Below, piece by piece: positions 1 to 8,288 of a stretch of 64,000 bases of DNA (positions are counted from its first letter, which is position 1; each line of letters starts with the position of its first letter). A model generated the notes under the pieces. The model did not search any database. It saw only the letters and a program-made list of their open reading frames with translations, and was not told where the DNA came from. This DNA comes from Pseudomonas lini (GTDB taxonomy: Bacteria > Pseudomonadota > Gammaproteobacteria > Pseudomonadales > Pseudomonadaceae), in contig NZ_OZ061318.1 of assembly GCF_964063345.1 (NCBI RefSeq), positions 5,518,001 through 5,582,000 on the forward strand. The letters run 5' to 3'. Position numbers and translations under genes: made by a program.

Positions 1-381
1 CCAAAAGTACCAACCGATCTGCTGCAACACAGCTGCCTGCACTACCGTTTCCCCAATAGCGGCAAGCTGGAAACCTGGGCCTTGCGTCGTACCGCTGAGG
101 AGCCCGAGTTAGCCTTGCCCATTTCGATGATCTGCAACACCATCGAAACCCGTTTGTGCTTTGCCTTGCGGGGGCTGGGCATCGCCTACCTGCCGGAGTT
201 CTCAGTCAGGCAGGCGCTCGCCGAGGGGCAGCTGTGGACCGTTTTGCCAGAGCACACAGAGCGCAATGGCGAGTTCCATTTGCTCTGGCCTGCCAGTAAA
301 CACTCCTCTCCCAAAGTGCGGGTATTCGTCGACTTCCTCTGCGCCCGGGTTTTTCCGGGGAGAAAGGGGACACTACTCTAA
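1..381 (+). CDS. LysR-family regulator, C-terminal part (cut by window start)
   Basis: The frame is open from base 1 to a TAA at 379-381 and lacks its N-terminus, so the DNA-binding helix-turn-helix lies outside the window. What remains looks like the second half of a LysR substrate-binding domain: the segment reading FALRGLGIAYLPEFSVRQAL is the usual 'always-on, finds the binding pocket' stretch, followed by a short basic tail. Ligand and target are unknown. The gene is followed by a degenerate palindromic repeat and then a convergent transporter gene. The family call rests on the C-terminal pattern only. Confidence 0.75.
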   Translation, partial: PKVPTDLLQHSCLHYRFPNSGKLETWALRRTAEEPELALPISMICNTIETRLCFALRGLGIAYLPEFSVRQALAEGQLWTVLPEHTERNGEFHLLWPASKHSSPKVRVFVDFLCARVFPGRKGTLL

Positions 382-388
382 ACGTCCG

Positions 389-447
389 CTATTGGGCCGA
401 TAGCTGCCCATCACAAAGGGCTGCAATCGACAAAAATGGTCGCTAAA
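389..447. repeat. Degenerate copy of a dispersed GGCCGAT palindrome
   Basis: The stretch GGGCCGATAGCTGCCCATCA, then GGGCTGCAATCGAC, is an imperfect palindrome. It matches, in worn form, the repeat at 2522-2585 and 9897-9961. It sits just downstream of the LysR stop codon, as most copies in this window sit between genes. Confidence 0.5.
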
Positions 448-488
448 TCCAATTATGGTTATCTTCTTCAGACCGCTTCCAGTACCGG

Positions 489-1484
489 TTAACGACTATC
501 AGGAGCAAACGAAGTCAGTTTTTCTATCGTGTCTGGTGAGTTATCGATCGAAGTCAGGATGATACGAACAGCCATAACCACACCGGCGAGAACGGCAGCA
601 AGACCCGATGCTTCTAAAGGTGTTGGCAGCCGACTTTGAAACAACAAGCCGAGTAATGTAGCGAACAGGGATTCAAGGGATATCAGTTGTCCAGAAAGCA
701 CCATGGGAAGACGATGGGACGCTGCGTTCCATGCCCAGGCTCCGGCGAGTGAGGACATCACCGCAATAACCAGGCCCCAGACGTACAGATGTCCTGCCAG
801 GGAAACACTGAAACCAAGGATTGGCAGCTTGAGAAGGTCGAGCGCCTGCACAACCGGTAACAAGCACACGGTGCCCATTCCGGCACCGGCCATCATGAGG
901 CCTGTCCAGACACCTGACGCATTGGCCGGGAGTTTCTCCAGTGCGCTCTGGTTCAGCAAGCTGAATGCGAGCCACAAGACAACGGCGCAGACAGAAAAAA
1001 TCAACCCCATCAGCCACGACCCGTGGCCCGCAACGGGTTGATTGATACTGCTGATGTTCGTCAGCACAAGCCCGCCAGTCAAAAATGTCAGCGGTATCAT
1101 CAGTCTGCGCCATGGAAGCGTTTTTTTCGTGGCGTTGCTGAGCAGTGCCAACAAGACTGGCACCATGCCAATGAACGCTGGAGTCAGTACGGGGCCGCCA
1201 AAAATAACACCGGCGGCAATGCAGGTGCTGTACCCGAGGTATCCGATCACGCCCAGACCGGCGGCGAGAAATTGCTGATTGCGACGCAGGCACCGTAGCT
1301 GGGCGCGACAGAGCACCATGACAACCACGCCCAGCGCACCCGCGATCAGAAACCGGATAACCATCAAGTCATAGATGCTGTAGGCGCCAGTGACGTAGGG
1401 GGCTATGAAATTCAGAGCCCAGCTCAGGGTCGCGACCACGGCAAGGGTCACTCCGGCGATGATGTTTGAGTGAGCAATGGTCAT
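489..1484 (-). CDS. DMT-superfamily (EamA) exporter
   Basis: Inner-membrane transporter of about 331 residues with ten hydrophobic segments arranged as two five-helix EamA halves, for example GVTLAVVATLSWALNFIAPY at the start and SLESLFATLLGLLFQ in the second half. The pattern fits the RhaT/EamA drug/metabolite exporters, which move amino acids or other small metabolites; the substrate cannot be read from sequence. The start at 1484 (MTIAHSN) puts the first helix close to the N-terminus. An upstream in-frame ATG at 1520 would add 12 polar residues, and neither start has a clear Shine-Dalgarno. It is transcribed away from the LysR gene at 1577, which is its likely regulator. Confidence 0.85.
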   Translation of the reverse strand: MTIAHSNIIAGVTLAVVATLSWALNFIAPYVTGAYSIYDLMVIRFLIAGALGVVVMVLCRAQLRCLRRNQQFLAAGLGVIGYLGYSTCIAAGVIFGGPVLTPAFIGMVPVLLALLSNATKKTLPWRRLMIPLTFLTGGLVLTNISSINQPVAGHGSWLMGLIFSVCAVVLWLAFSLLNQSALEKLPANASGVWTGLMMAGAGMGTVCLLPVVQALDLLKLPILGFSVSLAGHLYVWGLVIAVMSSLAGAWAWNAASHRLPMVLSGQLISLESLFATLLGLLFQSRLPTPLEASGLAAVLAGVVMAVRIILTSIDNSPDTIEKLTSFAPDSR

Positions 1485-1576
1485 CAGGCATATCCGCGAG
1501 GTATTCAGCTCATGTTGCACAGCGCCAGGGGTATGCTACAAACGAGTTCTCGGTCTTGGATGCATAACGTCTGATT

Positions 1577-2485
1577 ATGAATACGCTTGGGAAGTCATTG
1601 CCGCCGCTTGCCAGTTTGCTGCCCTTTGAAGCGGCTGCTCGACTGGAAAGCTTTTCGAAGGCTGCCGATGAATTGCACATCACTCAAGCGGCGATCAGCC
1701 GCCAGATCCGTGGGCTTGAAGAAAATCTTGGGTTGAAGCTTTTTTGCCGCCGCAACCGCGCAGTCTTCCTGACGCAGGAGGGGCGTGAGCTAGGGCGCGT
1801 GGTGAGCACCGCATTGCAAAGTATCAGCGACAGTGCCGTCACCCTTCGTGAATCACCCCGTAAAAACCGCGTCGTTTTACTGTGTCAGTTGTGCGAAGCG
1901 TTCTATTGGTTGATGCCGCGCCTTTCGATGTTTCACCAGCTACACCCGGAAATCGAGATCCAGGTCGCGACATCCACTCGACCGTTGACTGAATTCAATG
2001 ACCATTTTGACGTTGCCTTACAAAGTACCGGACGCCCCAGCGGCTTGCATGCTCTGGCGTTCACCGCTGCTGATGAAGTGTTTCCTGTGTGCAGTCCTCA
2101 TTACCTGACTGCCCGACAGTCACTGCGGATTACCGATCTTCGCCTCCATACGCTTTTACACCATCGCGCCACGCCACCGCACTTGATGGAATGGGATACC
2201 TGGCTGCACGCCTTTGGGCAGACATTAGAGGGTTATCCTCAGGGCTCCGTGTTTGATAGTTACCCCTTGATGCTCCAGGCCGCCGTCGAGGGGCATGGAA
2301 TTGCAATGGGGTGGCGCCGAACAGCTGGGAGGCTTATTGATAACGGTACGCTGGTGAGACCTTGTATAGAAAGCGTCCCTTTACCTGAAGCGATATCCGT
2401 TTTTAGACAATATGGCGCAGAGGATCGGATTGAGGTGCGCGCGCTTATTGAGTGGCTTGCAGAGGAATTACGCAGTGGAAACTGA
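1577..2485 (+). CDS. LysR-family regulator (GcvA-like)
   Basis: 302-residue LysR-type transcription factor. Residues about 10-68 form the winged helix-turn-helix (LLPFEAAARLESFSKAADEL, then HITQAAISRQIRGLEENLG). The rest is a periplasmic-binding-protein-like effector domain. The opening 'LPPLASLLPFEAAARLESF' resembles GcvA-type members. It is divergent from the EamA exporter with under 100 bp between the starts, the standard arrangement for a LysR regulator controlling its neighbour. Ligand unknown. Confidence 0.88.
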   Translation: MNTLGKSLPPLASLLPFEAAARLESFSKAADELHITQAAISRQIRGLEENLGLKLFCRRNRAVFLTQEGRELGRVVSTALQSISDSAVTLRESPRKNRVVLLCQLCEAFYWLMPRLSMFHQLHPEIEIQVATSTRPLTEFNDHFDVALQSTGRPSGLHALAFTAADEVFPVCSPHYLTARQSLRITDLRLHTLLHHRATPPHLMEWDTWLHAFGQTLEGYPQGSVFDSYPLMLQAAVEGHGIAMGWRRTAGRLIDNGTLVRPCIESVPLPEAISVFRQYGAEDRIEVRALIEWLAEELRSGN

Positions 2486-2521
2486 AAGCTCTATTCCCTA
2501 TCGATGACGCTGGGATAGGAC

Positions 2522-3251
2522 CGTTTTTGGCCGATTGCTGTCTGTCGCGACGGGCTAAAAACGACCCGAAGCAGTCGTTGAGATTTATTTGTTATCGCTT
2601 TATGTTGGTCGTTTTCATGGAGGATTCTGACTGATGGCACGCGTGGGCTTGATACTGACACCCGGTTTTGCGGATTGGGAATACGCTTTCATTGCAGGGA
2701 CTGCTTCCCCGTTTTACGGGATCGACGTCAGGTTTTTCGCCTCTGTTACGGGGCAGTTCCGCTCGCAGGGTGGATTGGCTGTAACTGTGGATAGCAACTT
2801 GCAACAATGCCTGGACTGGAAGCCGGACGTTGTCGTCGTTATCGGTGGAATGATCTGGGAGCATGCAGATGCACCGGACATTCGAGACTTTCTTCATGCT
2901 AGTCGTTCAAGTGGAGCGACAATTGCCGGTATCTGTGGGGGAACGCTGGCACTGGCGAGGGCCGGTCTTCTCGACACGGTTTCTCATACCTCGAACAGCG
3001 CTGACTTCCTACAACAGAATGCCGCAGGTTATGAAGGCGCCGCGCTTTATCGAAGCAGTCCAATAGCTGTGATTGCAGACCGCATCATAACTGCCCCAGG
3101 CCCTGCACCCGTTAGCTTCACCTGCGCAGTGTTCGAAGCTGCGGGGCTATCTTCAGAGATCGTTTCGCAGTTCAGGTCAATGTTGGCAGCGGAACACGGG
3201 TAACCGCTTCGCGTTACAAAAATAGCCGATCAGGGGATGTGTTCGAGTGTC
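2522..3251 (+). repeat. Segmental duplication, copy 1 (PfpI gene plus flanks)
   Basis: About 730 bp including a GGCCGAT palindrome, the ribosome-binding region, the whole PfpI-type gene and about 45 bp after its stop recur nearly unchanged at 9897-10627. Identity ends downstream at the shared GATGTGTTCGAGTGTCCG. Differences are scattered single bases plus one deletion in copy 2. Confidence 0.9.
2634..3203 (+). CDS. DJ-1/PfpI-family protein
   Basis: 189-residue DJ-1/PfpI-like (class I glutamine amidotransferase fold) protein. The nucleophile-elbow region reads ATIAGICGGTLALARAGLLD with the candidate catalytic Cys near residue 99, and DVVVVIGGMIWEH precedes it as the usual central strand. Members are proteases, deglycases, isonitrile hydratases or AraC-fused sensors, so the reaction cannot be fixed here. 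Good Shine-Dalgarno (GGAGGATTCTG) before ATG. It is intact, whereas its near-identical second copy at 10010 is frameshifted. Confidence 0.85.
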   Translation: MARVGLILTPGFADWEYAFIAGTASPFYGIDVRFFASVTGQFRSQGGLAVTVDSNLQQCLDWKPDVVVVIGGMIWEHADAPDIRDFLHASRSSGATIAGICGGTLALARAGLLDTVSHTSNSADFLQQNAAGYEGAALYRSSPIAVIADRIITAPGPAPVSFTCAVFEAAGLSSEIVSQFRSMLAAEHG

Positions 3252-3375
3252 CGTTTCTCCTATCTCGTTACTGGGACTGGTCTCAAGGCGAGCTGGGGCT
3301 CGATCCTGGCACGGCGAACAAGCGGTTGAATCTGATCGTTAGCTTCTACCAATGGGCTAGCCGCGCCAGGGAATG

Positions 3376-4653
3376 CTAGTGCTTCAGAGCGCGGGCATGC
3401 CAACCGTAGATTGCGATGCCGGCATAACAGGTCGCTGGCACGCTCAATGCCATCGCGAGCGTCGAGAGGTCGGCCACATACCCTGTCAATGGCGGAATAA
3501 ATGCCCCGCCAACAATGGCGCAACAGAACAGGCCCGAACCTTCTGCCGCGCGATGACCGAGCCCTGCGGTCGCAAGGGTAAAGATCGTCGGAAACATGAT
3601 GGAGTTGAACAGCCCGACGGCCAGCAGCGACCATCCGGCAACAACGCCTTGTGTGGTGGCAGAGATCGTCAACAGCACAATGACTGCCGTGGCGGCAAAG
3701 GCCAGCAGTTTCCCGGGCGCGAAAGTGCGCATCAGCACCGAGCCGATAAAGCGGCCAACCAGGGCGCCACCCCAATAGAAGGCAACATGCTTACCTGCGG
3801 CTTCGGCGGGAAGGGCCAGGGTTGTCGGCAGCATGAGGTAGTCGGTGATGAGGCTGCCAATCGTGACTTCGGCGCCGACATAGAGAAATATGCAAACGGT
3901 GCCAAGTGCAAAACGCGGCTGCTTTAGAAGGTCGAGCGCAGCGAGTGGATTGAGACGTTCAGGTCTTGTTGACGGTTGCAGCTCATTTCTTTTCAGCCAG
4001 ACGATCAAGGCGACGATGCAGATGAAGAGCGTAATGCTTGCATAGGTGTTGCTGATCACGCTGGCTTCCTGCGACAGGAAGGACGTCAGTTCTGCTGGCG
4101 ACAATTCGGAGGTATCTACCGCATTGAGGGAGCCCAGGATCAGTATGGCACCCAGGTAGGGCGCGACCGTGGTTCCCAGCGAATTGAACGCATGGCCGAG
4201 GGTGAGGCGGCTAGAGGCCGTTGCGACGGTTCCGAGCAGTGAAAGCAGCGGGTTCGCAACGACCTGAACGGTTGTCACGCCAATCGCAAGCACAAAGAGG
4301 GCGCCGAGGAAGGCTGGAAACAATGCGGACTGGGTGGCAGGAATGAAGAGCAGGCATCCACCAGCCATCAGCAGCAACCCAAGGACGGCTGCTCTCATGT
4401 AGCCGATTCGCGAAATGAGCAGGCCTGCGGGTATGGCGAAAATGAAATAGGCAAAAAAGAATGACGACTGCACAAGCATGGCCTCGGTATAGCTGAGGCT
4501 GAAGAGGTGCTTGAGTTTTGGCACCAGGACATCGTTAAGGCTGGTGATGCTGCCGAGGATGAAAAACAGCGCGAACACGTAGGTGCTCATCCGTTGGGCG
4601 TGGGGTGTTGCCAAACTGTTGGTGACAGTCGCGCTAGCACTAGCATTCGTCAT
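3376..4653 (-). CDS. Sugar MFS transporter, FucP/GluP type
   Basis: 425-residue inner-membrane permease with twelve hydrophobic helices. The N-terminal signature (FALFFILGSITSLNDVLVPK, then FSLSYTEAMLVQSSFFFAYF) and the segment VANPLLSLLGTVATASSRLTLGHAFNSLG are typical of the FucP/GluP branch, proton symporters for fucose, glucose/galactose or related sugars. The start chosen is ATG 4653, with GGAAG six bases upstream; the GTG one codon earlier is less likely. No sugar catabolic gene is adjacent, so the substrate is open. Confidence 0.9.
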   Translation of the reverse strand: MTNASASATVTNSLATPHAQRMSTYVFALFFILGSITSLNDVLVPKLKHLFSLSYTEAMLVQSSFFFAYFIFAIPAGLLISRIGYMRAAVLGLLLMAGGCLLFIPATQSALFPAFLGALFVLAIGVTTVQVVANPLLSLLGTVATASSRLTLGHAFNSLGTTVAPYLGAILILGSLNAVDTSELSPAELTSFLSQEASVISNTYASITLFICIVALIVWLKRNELQPSTRPERLNPLAALDLLKQPRFALGTVCIFLYVGAEVTIGSLITDYLMLPTTLALPAEAAGKHVAFYWGGALVGRFIGSVLMRTFAPGKLLAFAATAVIVLLTISATTQGVVAGWSLLAVGLFNSIMFPTIFTLATAGLGHRAAEGSGLFCCAIVGGAFIPPLTGYVADLSTLAMALSVPATCYAGIAIYGWHARALKH

Positions 4654-5165
4654 CACGGGCTTCCTTTCTTGTGATTGTTACTTTCAAGGAAAGGCTCTAT
4701 CGAGCCTCGGGCACCTTGACAGTGAGACAGCGCTATCTTTGTGCGGTGAAGTACTCGCCAAAGGAGGGTGCGCTGCCATCTGATTTTTTGTTTGTAGCCG
4801 CTACCGCTCACCCAAAGTCCGGGGCCAGTCGTTAGAGGGCGCTACCTTAGTGCCTGACTTTTCGTTTGGCAAGCCGCTGGATCTCTTGGGTGTTATGCCG
4901 AGATAAGGGGTAAGCAAAGCAGCCCCAGCGCATGATCGGCCGTTTGGTGACCCTGTCATCGCTGGCGCCTGTGAAGGGGGATTTGAGGGTGAAGCTGATG
5001 AGTCGCCATCGTTGGTGCTCCAGGTGGGTTGCTCTTGATGAGCCCTGAGCATCGCACCTACGGAGCGCTGACTTTTAATCGATAGACAGCGCTTTTCAGA
5101 GAAGGCAGTTCGATGTTCTGCCTGTGTTCGGGGGGCTGATACGACCCCTTCGCGTTGCAACTATC
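4654..5165. other. Intergenic stretch, no supported gene
   Basis: About 510 bp between the sugar permease and the DUF6124 gene. A minus-strand open frame at 4801-5160 has no recognisable domain, a composition rich in Ser/Pro/Arg and no ribosome-binding site. It is probably chance. Nothing else recognised. Confidence 0.5.
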
Positions 5166-5205
5166 CAGCCCTTTACCGAGGGGCAAGCCTCTCGGTAAAG
5201 GGCTG
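5166..5205 (-). terminator. Hairpin directly after the DUF6124 gene
   Basis: Perfect 15-bp stem (CAGCCCTTTACCGAG / CTCGGTAAAGGGCTG) with a 10-base loop, starting 5 bases after the stop codon of the gene at 5211. There is no T-run on either side, so it may end transcription weakly or protect the 3' end of the message. Confidence 0.55.
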
Positions 5206-5210
5206 AGTGA

Positions 5211-5573
5211 TTACTTGGGTGGAACGAAGTTATCCAGCATTCGATTCACCGCCAGTTCAGCCAGCATGATGACTTGCTGAAGCGCCAACAGCGTATTGCG
5301 GTGGGTGCCCTCCACCAATGCAGCAATGTCACTGGCCATGACACTGGCCGAGGCCAAGTTCTCACACGTTTGAACCAGCAAGGCTTCATCGCCGACATCC
5401 GGCGCAACCACGTACATGGTGCTGGGTTTGCGTGGGGTGTTGTTCATGACCGCTGCGGGGTTGAGGTAGAAATCGAGGGCGCGTTCGGCGGCTTCGTGAA
5501 ATTTTTTTGAATCGTTAGATTCGTACGGGGATGCCGGATCGGTGTCTGGCGGGTTGGGTGTTACTTTGAACAT
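5211..5573 (-). CDS. DUF6124-type small protein (paralogue 1)
   Basis: 120-residue soluble protein. It opens with MFKVTPNPPDTDP, contains the conserved block SKKFHEAAERALDFYLNP, then PSTMYVVAPDVGDEALLVQT, and ends in an all-helical segment (LALQQVIMLAELAVNRMLD). I know this as a Pseudomonas family of unknown function (DUF6124, number from memory). Start at 5573 is supported by GGGAG 8 bases upstream; an in-frame ATG at 5588 would add MGASS. It has a paralogue at 17591, and both are preceded by the same long structured leader, so they are probably co-regulated at RNA level. Confidence 0.85.
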   Translation of the reverse strand: MFKVTPNPPDTDPASPYESNDSKKFHEAAERALDFYLNPAAVMNNTPRKPSTMYVVAPDVGDEALLVQTCENLASASVMASDIAALVEGTHRNTLLALQQVIMLAELAVNRMLDNFVPPK

Positions 5574-5588
5574 AGATGAAGCTCCCAC

Positions 5589-5835
5589 TTAGAATAAATA
5601 AGAGCCATCACCCTCGCTACCAACGAAGGGTGGCGGCCATACGCGGGTTGGTAGACCGGTCTAAGTAGGAAACCCGGCGCTCACAATGGAGCCCCACGCA
5701 TGACCACCATATAAAGCTGCGCCCAAAAAAAGGGACTGCATAAGGTGTTGCCATACGACTACTTAAAGGCGGGCTACCAAACCCGATCACTGTTTTTCAG
5801 TGACAGGGAAACGATATAGCCCGCCCCACAGCCGC
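5589..5835 (-). promoter_or_regulatory. Structured 5' leader of DUF6124 gene 1
   Basis: Read on the minus strand, this leader aligns with 17333-17590 upstream of the second DUF6124 gene. Shared elements in order are: GGTAGCCCG near the 5' end (5771-5780), the segment GCCGGGTTTC, the palindrome AGACCGGTCT followed by ACCA (5650-5663), and a hairpin at 5611-5630. The hairpin stem is CCCTTCG/CGAGGG with loop TTGGTAG. The loop side GTTGGTAG is exactly complementary to CTACCAAC at 5647-5654, which would make a pseudoknot or switch. Stem and loop partners change compensatorily between the two copies. Confidence 0.7.
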
Positions 5836-5975
5836 ACAAGCCGGCGGATTCTGTCTTAACCGTAGGTAACGGCGCAAGGTCTTGTCGCCTTCGGGACGTA
5901 ACACCGAGTGTCTTTAAACACGCATCGTTAAACATGTGAGCACTTTCAAAAAAACGAGGAAGCGTCTGACATTAG

Positions 5976-6152
5976 AACTGGCTCTTCGCAGGGTCGCTGC
6001 GCAGCGGGAAACGGGCCGCGGCGATCATGAGCTTGATTCAGTCTGCGCGGCTTAACGGGCATGATCCGTATGTCTATTTGAAGGACGTGCTCACGCGGCT
6101 GCCGACGCAGCGGGCGAGTGAAATAGATCAGTTGCTGCCGCATCAGTGGAGT
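5976..6152 (+). pseudogene. IS66-family transposase (TnpC) C-terminal scar
   Basis: Open frame reading NWLFAGSLRSGKRAAAIMSL, then IQSARLNGHDPYVYLKDVL and TRLPTQRASEIDQLLPHQW, the C-terminal end of IS66 TnpC transposases. It starts after an in-frame TAG and homology stops at the HQW, exactly where the next (minus-strand) gene's stop codon begins at 6156. No terminal repeats or other IS66 genes are visible, so it is an inert remnant. Confidence 0.8.
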
Positions 6153-6155
6153 GAA

Positions 6156-6560
6156 TCACGCTCGAACTGGACTGGTGATTGCAGCGTCTCGAATAGGGCT
6201 GCGCCAAGCGATGGGGGACAGCAGGAATACAATGATAAGGAACGCCACCTGGGACAGGTAGAACGGCTCCAGCCACTGCTGCTTCAATGCGACGTAAAAA
6301 GTGTTATGAACTACGTCGACCAAGATGATCGCTGCGGTAAGCACAATTCCGGCTCTTGGCTTGAGGAACAGGAGCAGAGCTGCGAGCGGGTCAAAAAATG
6401 TAAGCCACCCCCAGAAAATACGGCTCACCAAATAAGCGCTAGGCCCGTATCCGTAGTCCCAGAGCAAACCATGTAAAGCATCTGCACGGATGTGATTAGC
6501 GGTGGCGACAAAAAGGCAACACGCAAACAAAACTCTGACGGCGAATGACAACCTTGGCAT
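6156..6560 (-). CDS. Small integral membrane protein
   Basis: 134-residue protein with four hydrophobic segments (for example VRVLFACCLFVATANHI, AGIVLTAAIILVDVVHNTFYVAL and LSQVAFLIIVFLLSPIAW) and a cytoplasmic basic tail. I do not recognise the family with confidence; length and helix pattern are reminiscent of DoxX-like proteins, but no signature residue supports this. The stop codon abuts the IS66 scar, so the true C-terminus may have been altered by the insertion. No obvious Shine-Dalgarno. Confidence 0.6.
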   Translation of the reverse strand: MPRLSFAVRVLFACCLFVATANHIRADALHGLLWDYGYGPSAYLVSRIFWGWLTFFDPLAALLLFLKPRAGIVLTAAIILVDVVHNTFYVALKQQWLEPFYLSQVAFLIIVFLLSPIAWRSPIRDAAITSPVRA

Positions 6561-6682
6561 AGCTTTATCTACAGTCGTGATCTAAGCCCAGCATCATAGC
6601 GGGATCGACCAACGATACCAGCTGTTGCTAATTGAGAAGGTGTGATGGCCAACCGCTTACTTTCACTTTGACCTGGTGTGCC

Positions 6683-6702
6683 AATGACTGCTTTTGGCCG
6701 AT
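6683..6702. repeat. Half-copy of the GGCCGAT palindrome, cut by an IS end
   Basis: GACTGCTTTTGGCCGATT is the left arm of the dispersed palindrome. It runs directly into CTGTTGAAAAAGT, the kind of terminal sequence seen on IS1182-type elements, suggesting that the IS inserted into this repeat. Confidence 0.5.
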
Positions 6703-7234
6703 TCTGTTGAAAAAGTAGCTCCCCTGTCTGGCCTGCGGCAAAATCTCTGCATTGGCCAGCAGGGAAGCGCACAGCATGATGGGACAGTTATCGAGTGAGC
6801 AGGATCGACTGTTTTACTCGTTCAACCTTGAAGATCACATCCCAGCCAATCACCTTCTGCGCAGCATTGACCAGTGTCTCGATCTGAGCGACCTGCGCCA
6901 TTACCTCGCCGATTTTTATAGCCCGATCGGGCGTCCGTCGATTGACCCTGAACTGGTGATTCGCATGCTGATCGTGGGCTATTGCTATGGCATTCGCTCA
7001 GAGCGGCGGTTGTGCGAAGAGGCCCATCTGAACCTGGCGTATCGTTGGTTCTGCCGGTTGAGCCTTGAAGATGAAGTCCCCAACCACTCGACCTTTTCCA
7101 AAAATCGACACGGCCGTTTTCGGGACAGCGATCTGTTTCGCTGGTTGTTCAACGAGGTGCTGCGTCGTTGCATGGACGCCAGCATCATCAAAGCGGATGC
7201 GAGTCGGCAGCGCGGCGCTTTCTGCTCTGCGTGA
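6703..7234 (+). mobile_element. IS1182-type element, truncated (left end only)
   Basis: A presumptive left terminus (CTGTTGAAAAAGT) is followed by a transposase start at 6776 (MMGQLSSEQDRLFYSFNLED). The reading frame carries the DUF772-type N-terminal domain (GRPSIDPELVIRMLIVGYCY, then NHSTFSKNRHGRFRDSDLF). After RCMDAS it jumps to IIKADASRQRG, missing about ten residues normally present, and stops at 7234 without the DDE catalytic domain. No right terminal repeat was found. Non-autonomous remnant. Confidence 0.78.
6776..7234 (+). pseudogene. Truncated IS1182-family transposase
   Basis: 152 codons of an IS1182-family transposase of normally about 450-500 residues. Only the N-terminal DUF772 region survives; the catalytic triad is gone. 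An internal deletion near 7180 removes the stretch between RCMDA and the VDASIIKADAS motif. The frame then ends within a few codons. Confidence 0.78.
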
Positions 7235-7417
7235 AGTGCAGCAACAGATCATGCTTAGATGTTGGGGTGGTAAAAAATGATACGGGTTGCGACGGCCGTT
7301 GCAGCAGGAACTTCAGGGTATTGGCCAGGTCAATAGCGGCCCTATATCGGAAATGCCGAGCAGCGCTGTGGTCTGTTTTACGGCAGTGCCTGCGAGTTCA
7401 GTCGAGTCCGCCCCCTG

Positions 7418-8185
7418 ATGCCAACCAAGAGTTTTCTGCCCGGCCTCATCCTGGTGTTCTGCGCCGTCGCGTCGTTTTGTTCTGTCGCTGCCGAGCGAAG
7501 AGCGCCCGCGCAAAGCAACAGCGCATCAACCACCCTGATCGAAACAGCCTCGCGGCAGTATGAAAATGGCCAACTGGACCAGGCCGCCGCCACGCTGGAG
7601 CGTGCCCTGCATATCCAGCCGAACAATCCCGCGACTCTGCATTACCTCGGTGTGTTGCGTCTTCAGCAGGGGCAGTACCAGCAGGCTGAAACCTTGGCGG
7701 TGCGCTCGAACATGCGGGTTGGTCGCAACGTCGAGTTGCGCAACCGCAACTTCCAATTGATCCAGGCGGCGCAGCAGGCCCAGTCTTCGGGGACCCCACC
7801 CAATGCCAAAGAGGACCTGGTCGCAGTACAGAAGGGGCTGGAAGAGGAGACCCAAAGGCGCCGCGAAGTGGAAATGGCGGCTGTTGAGCAATCCATTCCG
7901 GACACTGGGCGCGACGCTGGCAACTTCGCTAGCGCAGAGACAGATCGGGTTTCGGATGCACCGACGGCTGGCAGAGCCGGGTCCGAAGGAAAATTGCAAA
8001 TGGCTAATGTCGAGCCAGAGAGGGCATACGCTGAGGTTGAGATTCCCCGCGGCCATATGCCGCCTCCGGGCAAATGCCGAATCTGGTTTCCTGATCGTCC
8101 GCCGGGGCATCAGCCTGCACCCGGCAAATGCAAGAAGCTGCGATATCGAGTTCCCTCAGGAGCCTACCTGGTGCGCGGTTTCTGA
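7418..8185 (+). CDS. Secreted TPR protein with C-terminal PPGKC repeats
   Basis: 255 residues. A signal peptide is apparent at 1-25 (LPGLILVFCAVASFCSVAAE), so it is exported. Residues about 38-95 contain two TPR units (ENGQLDQAAATLERALHIQP, then NPATLHYLGVLRLQQGQYQQ). A charged linker follows, and the C-terminal 45 residues hold the double motif GHMPPPGKCRIWFPDRPPG / HQPAPGKCKKLRYRVP, seen in many exported Pseudomonas proteins of unknown role. The two Cys (220 and 238) could form a disulphide. No Shine-Dalgarno is visible before the ATG and an IS scar lies just upstream, so the promoter may be lost or replaced. Confidence 0.7.
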   Translation: MPTKSFLPGLILVFCAVASFCSVAAERRAPAQSNSASTTLIETASRQYENGQLDQAAATLERALHIQPNNPATLHYLGVLRLQQGQYQQAETLAVRSNMRVGRNVELRNRNFQLIQAAQQAQSSGTPPNAKEDLVAVQKGLEEETQRRREVEMAAVEQSIPDTGRDAGNFASAETDRVSDAPTAGRAGSEGKLQMANVEPERAYAEVEIPRGHMPPPGKCRIWFPDRPPGHQPAPGKCKKLRYRVPSGAYLVRGF

Positions 8186-8190
8186 ATGTC

Positions 8191-8216
8191 CAAATCTGGC
8201 CGATAGCAGTCGTTCA
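8191..8216. repeat. Fragment of the GGCCGAT palindrome
   Basis: AATCTGGCCGATAGCAGTCG just after the TPR gene stop matches one arm of the dispersed repeat. Confidence 0.4.
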
Positions 8217-8288
8217 CACGTCTTTTCTTTCAGCCCGAGGCAGGTGTAACGAACGGCGAGATTAATCACAGGTAGATAGCTTACGCAG

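Noticed and set aside
4801..5160. 119-codon minus-strand frame
   Set aside because: No domain, no ribosome-binding site, unbalanced composition.
6569..6772. 67-codon minus-strand frame beside the IS1182 scar
   Set aside because: It crosses the palindrome arm and the IS end; no motif.
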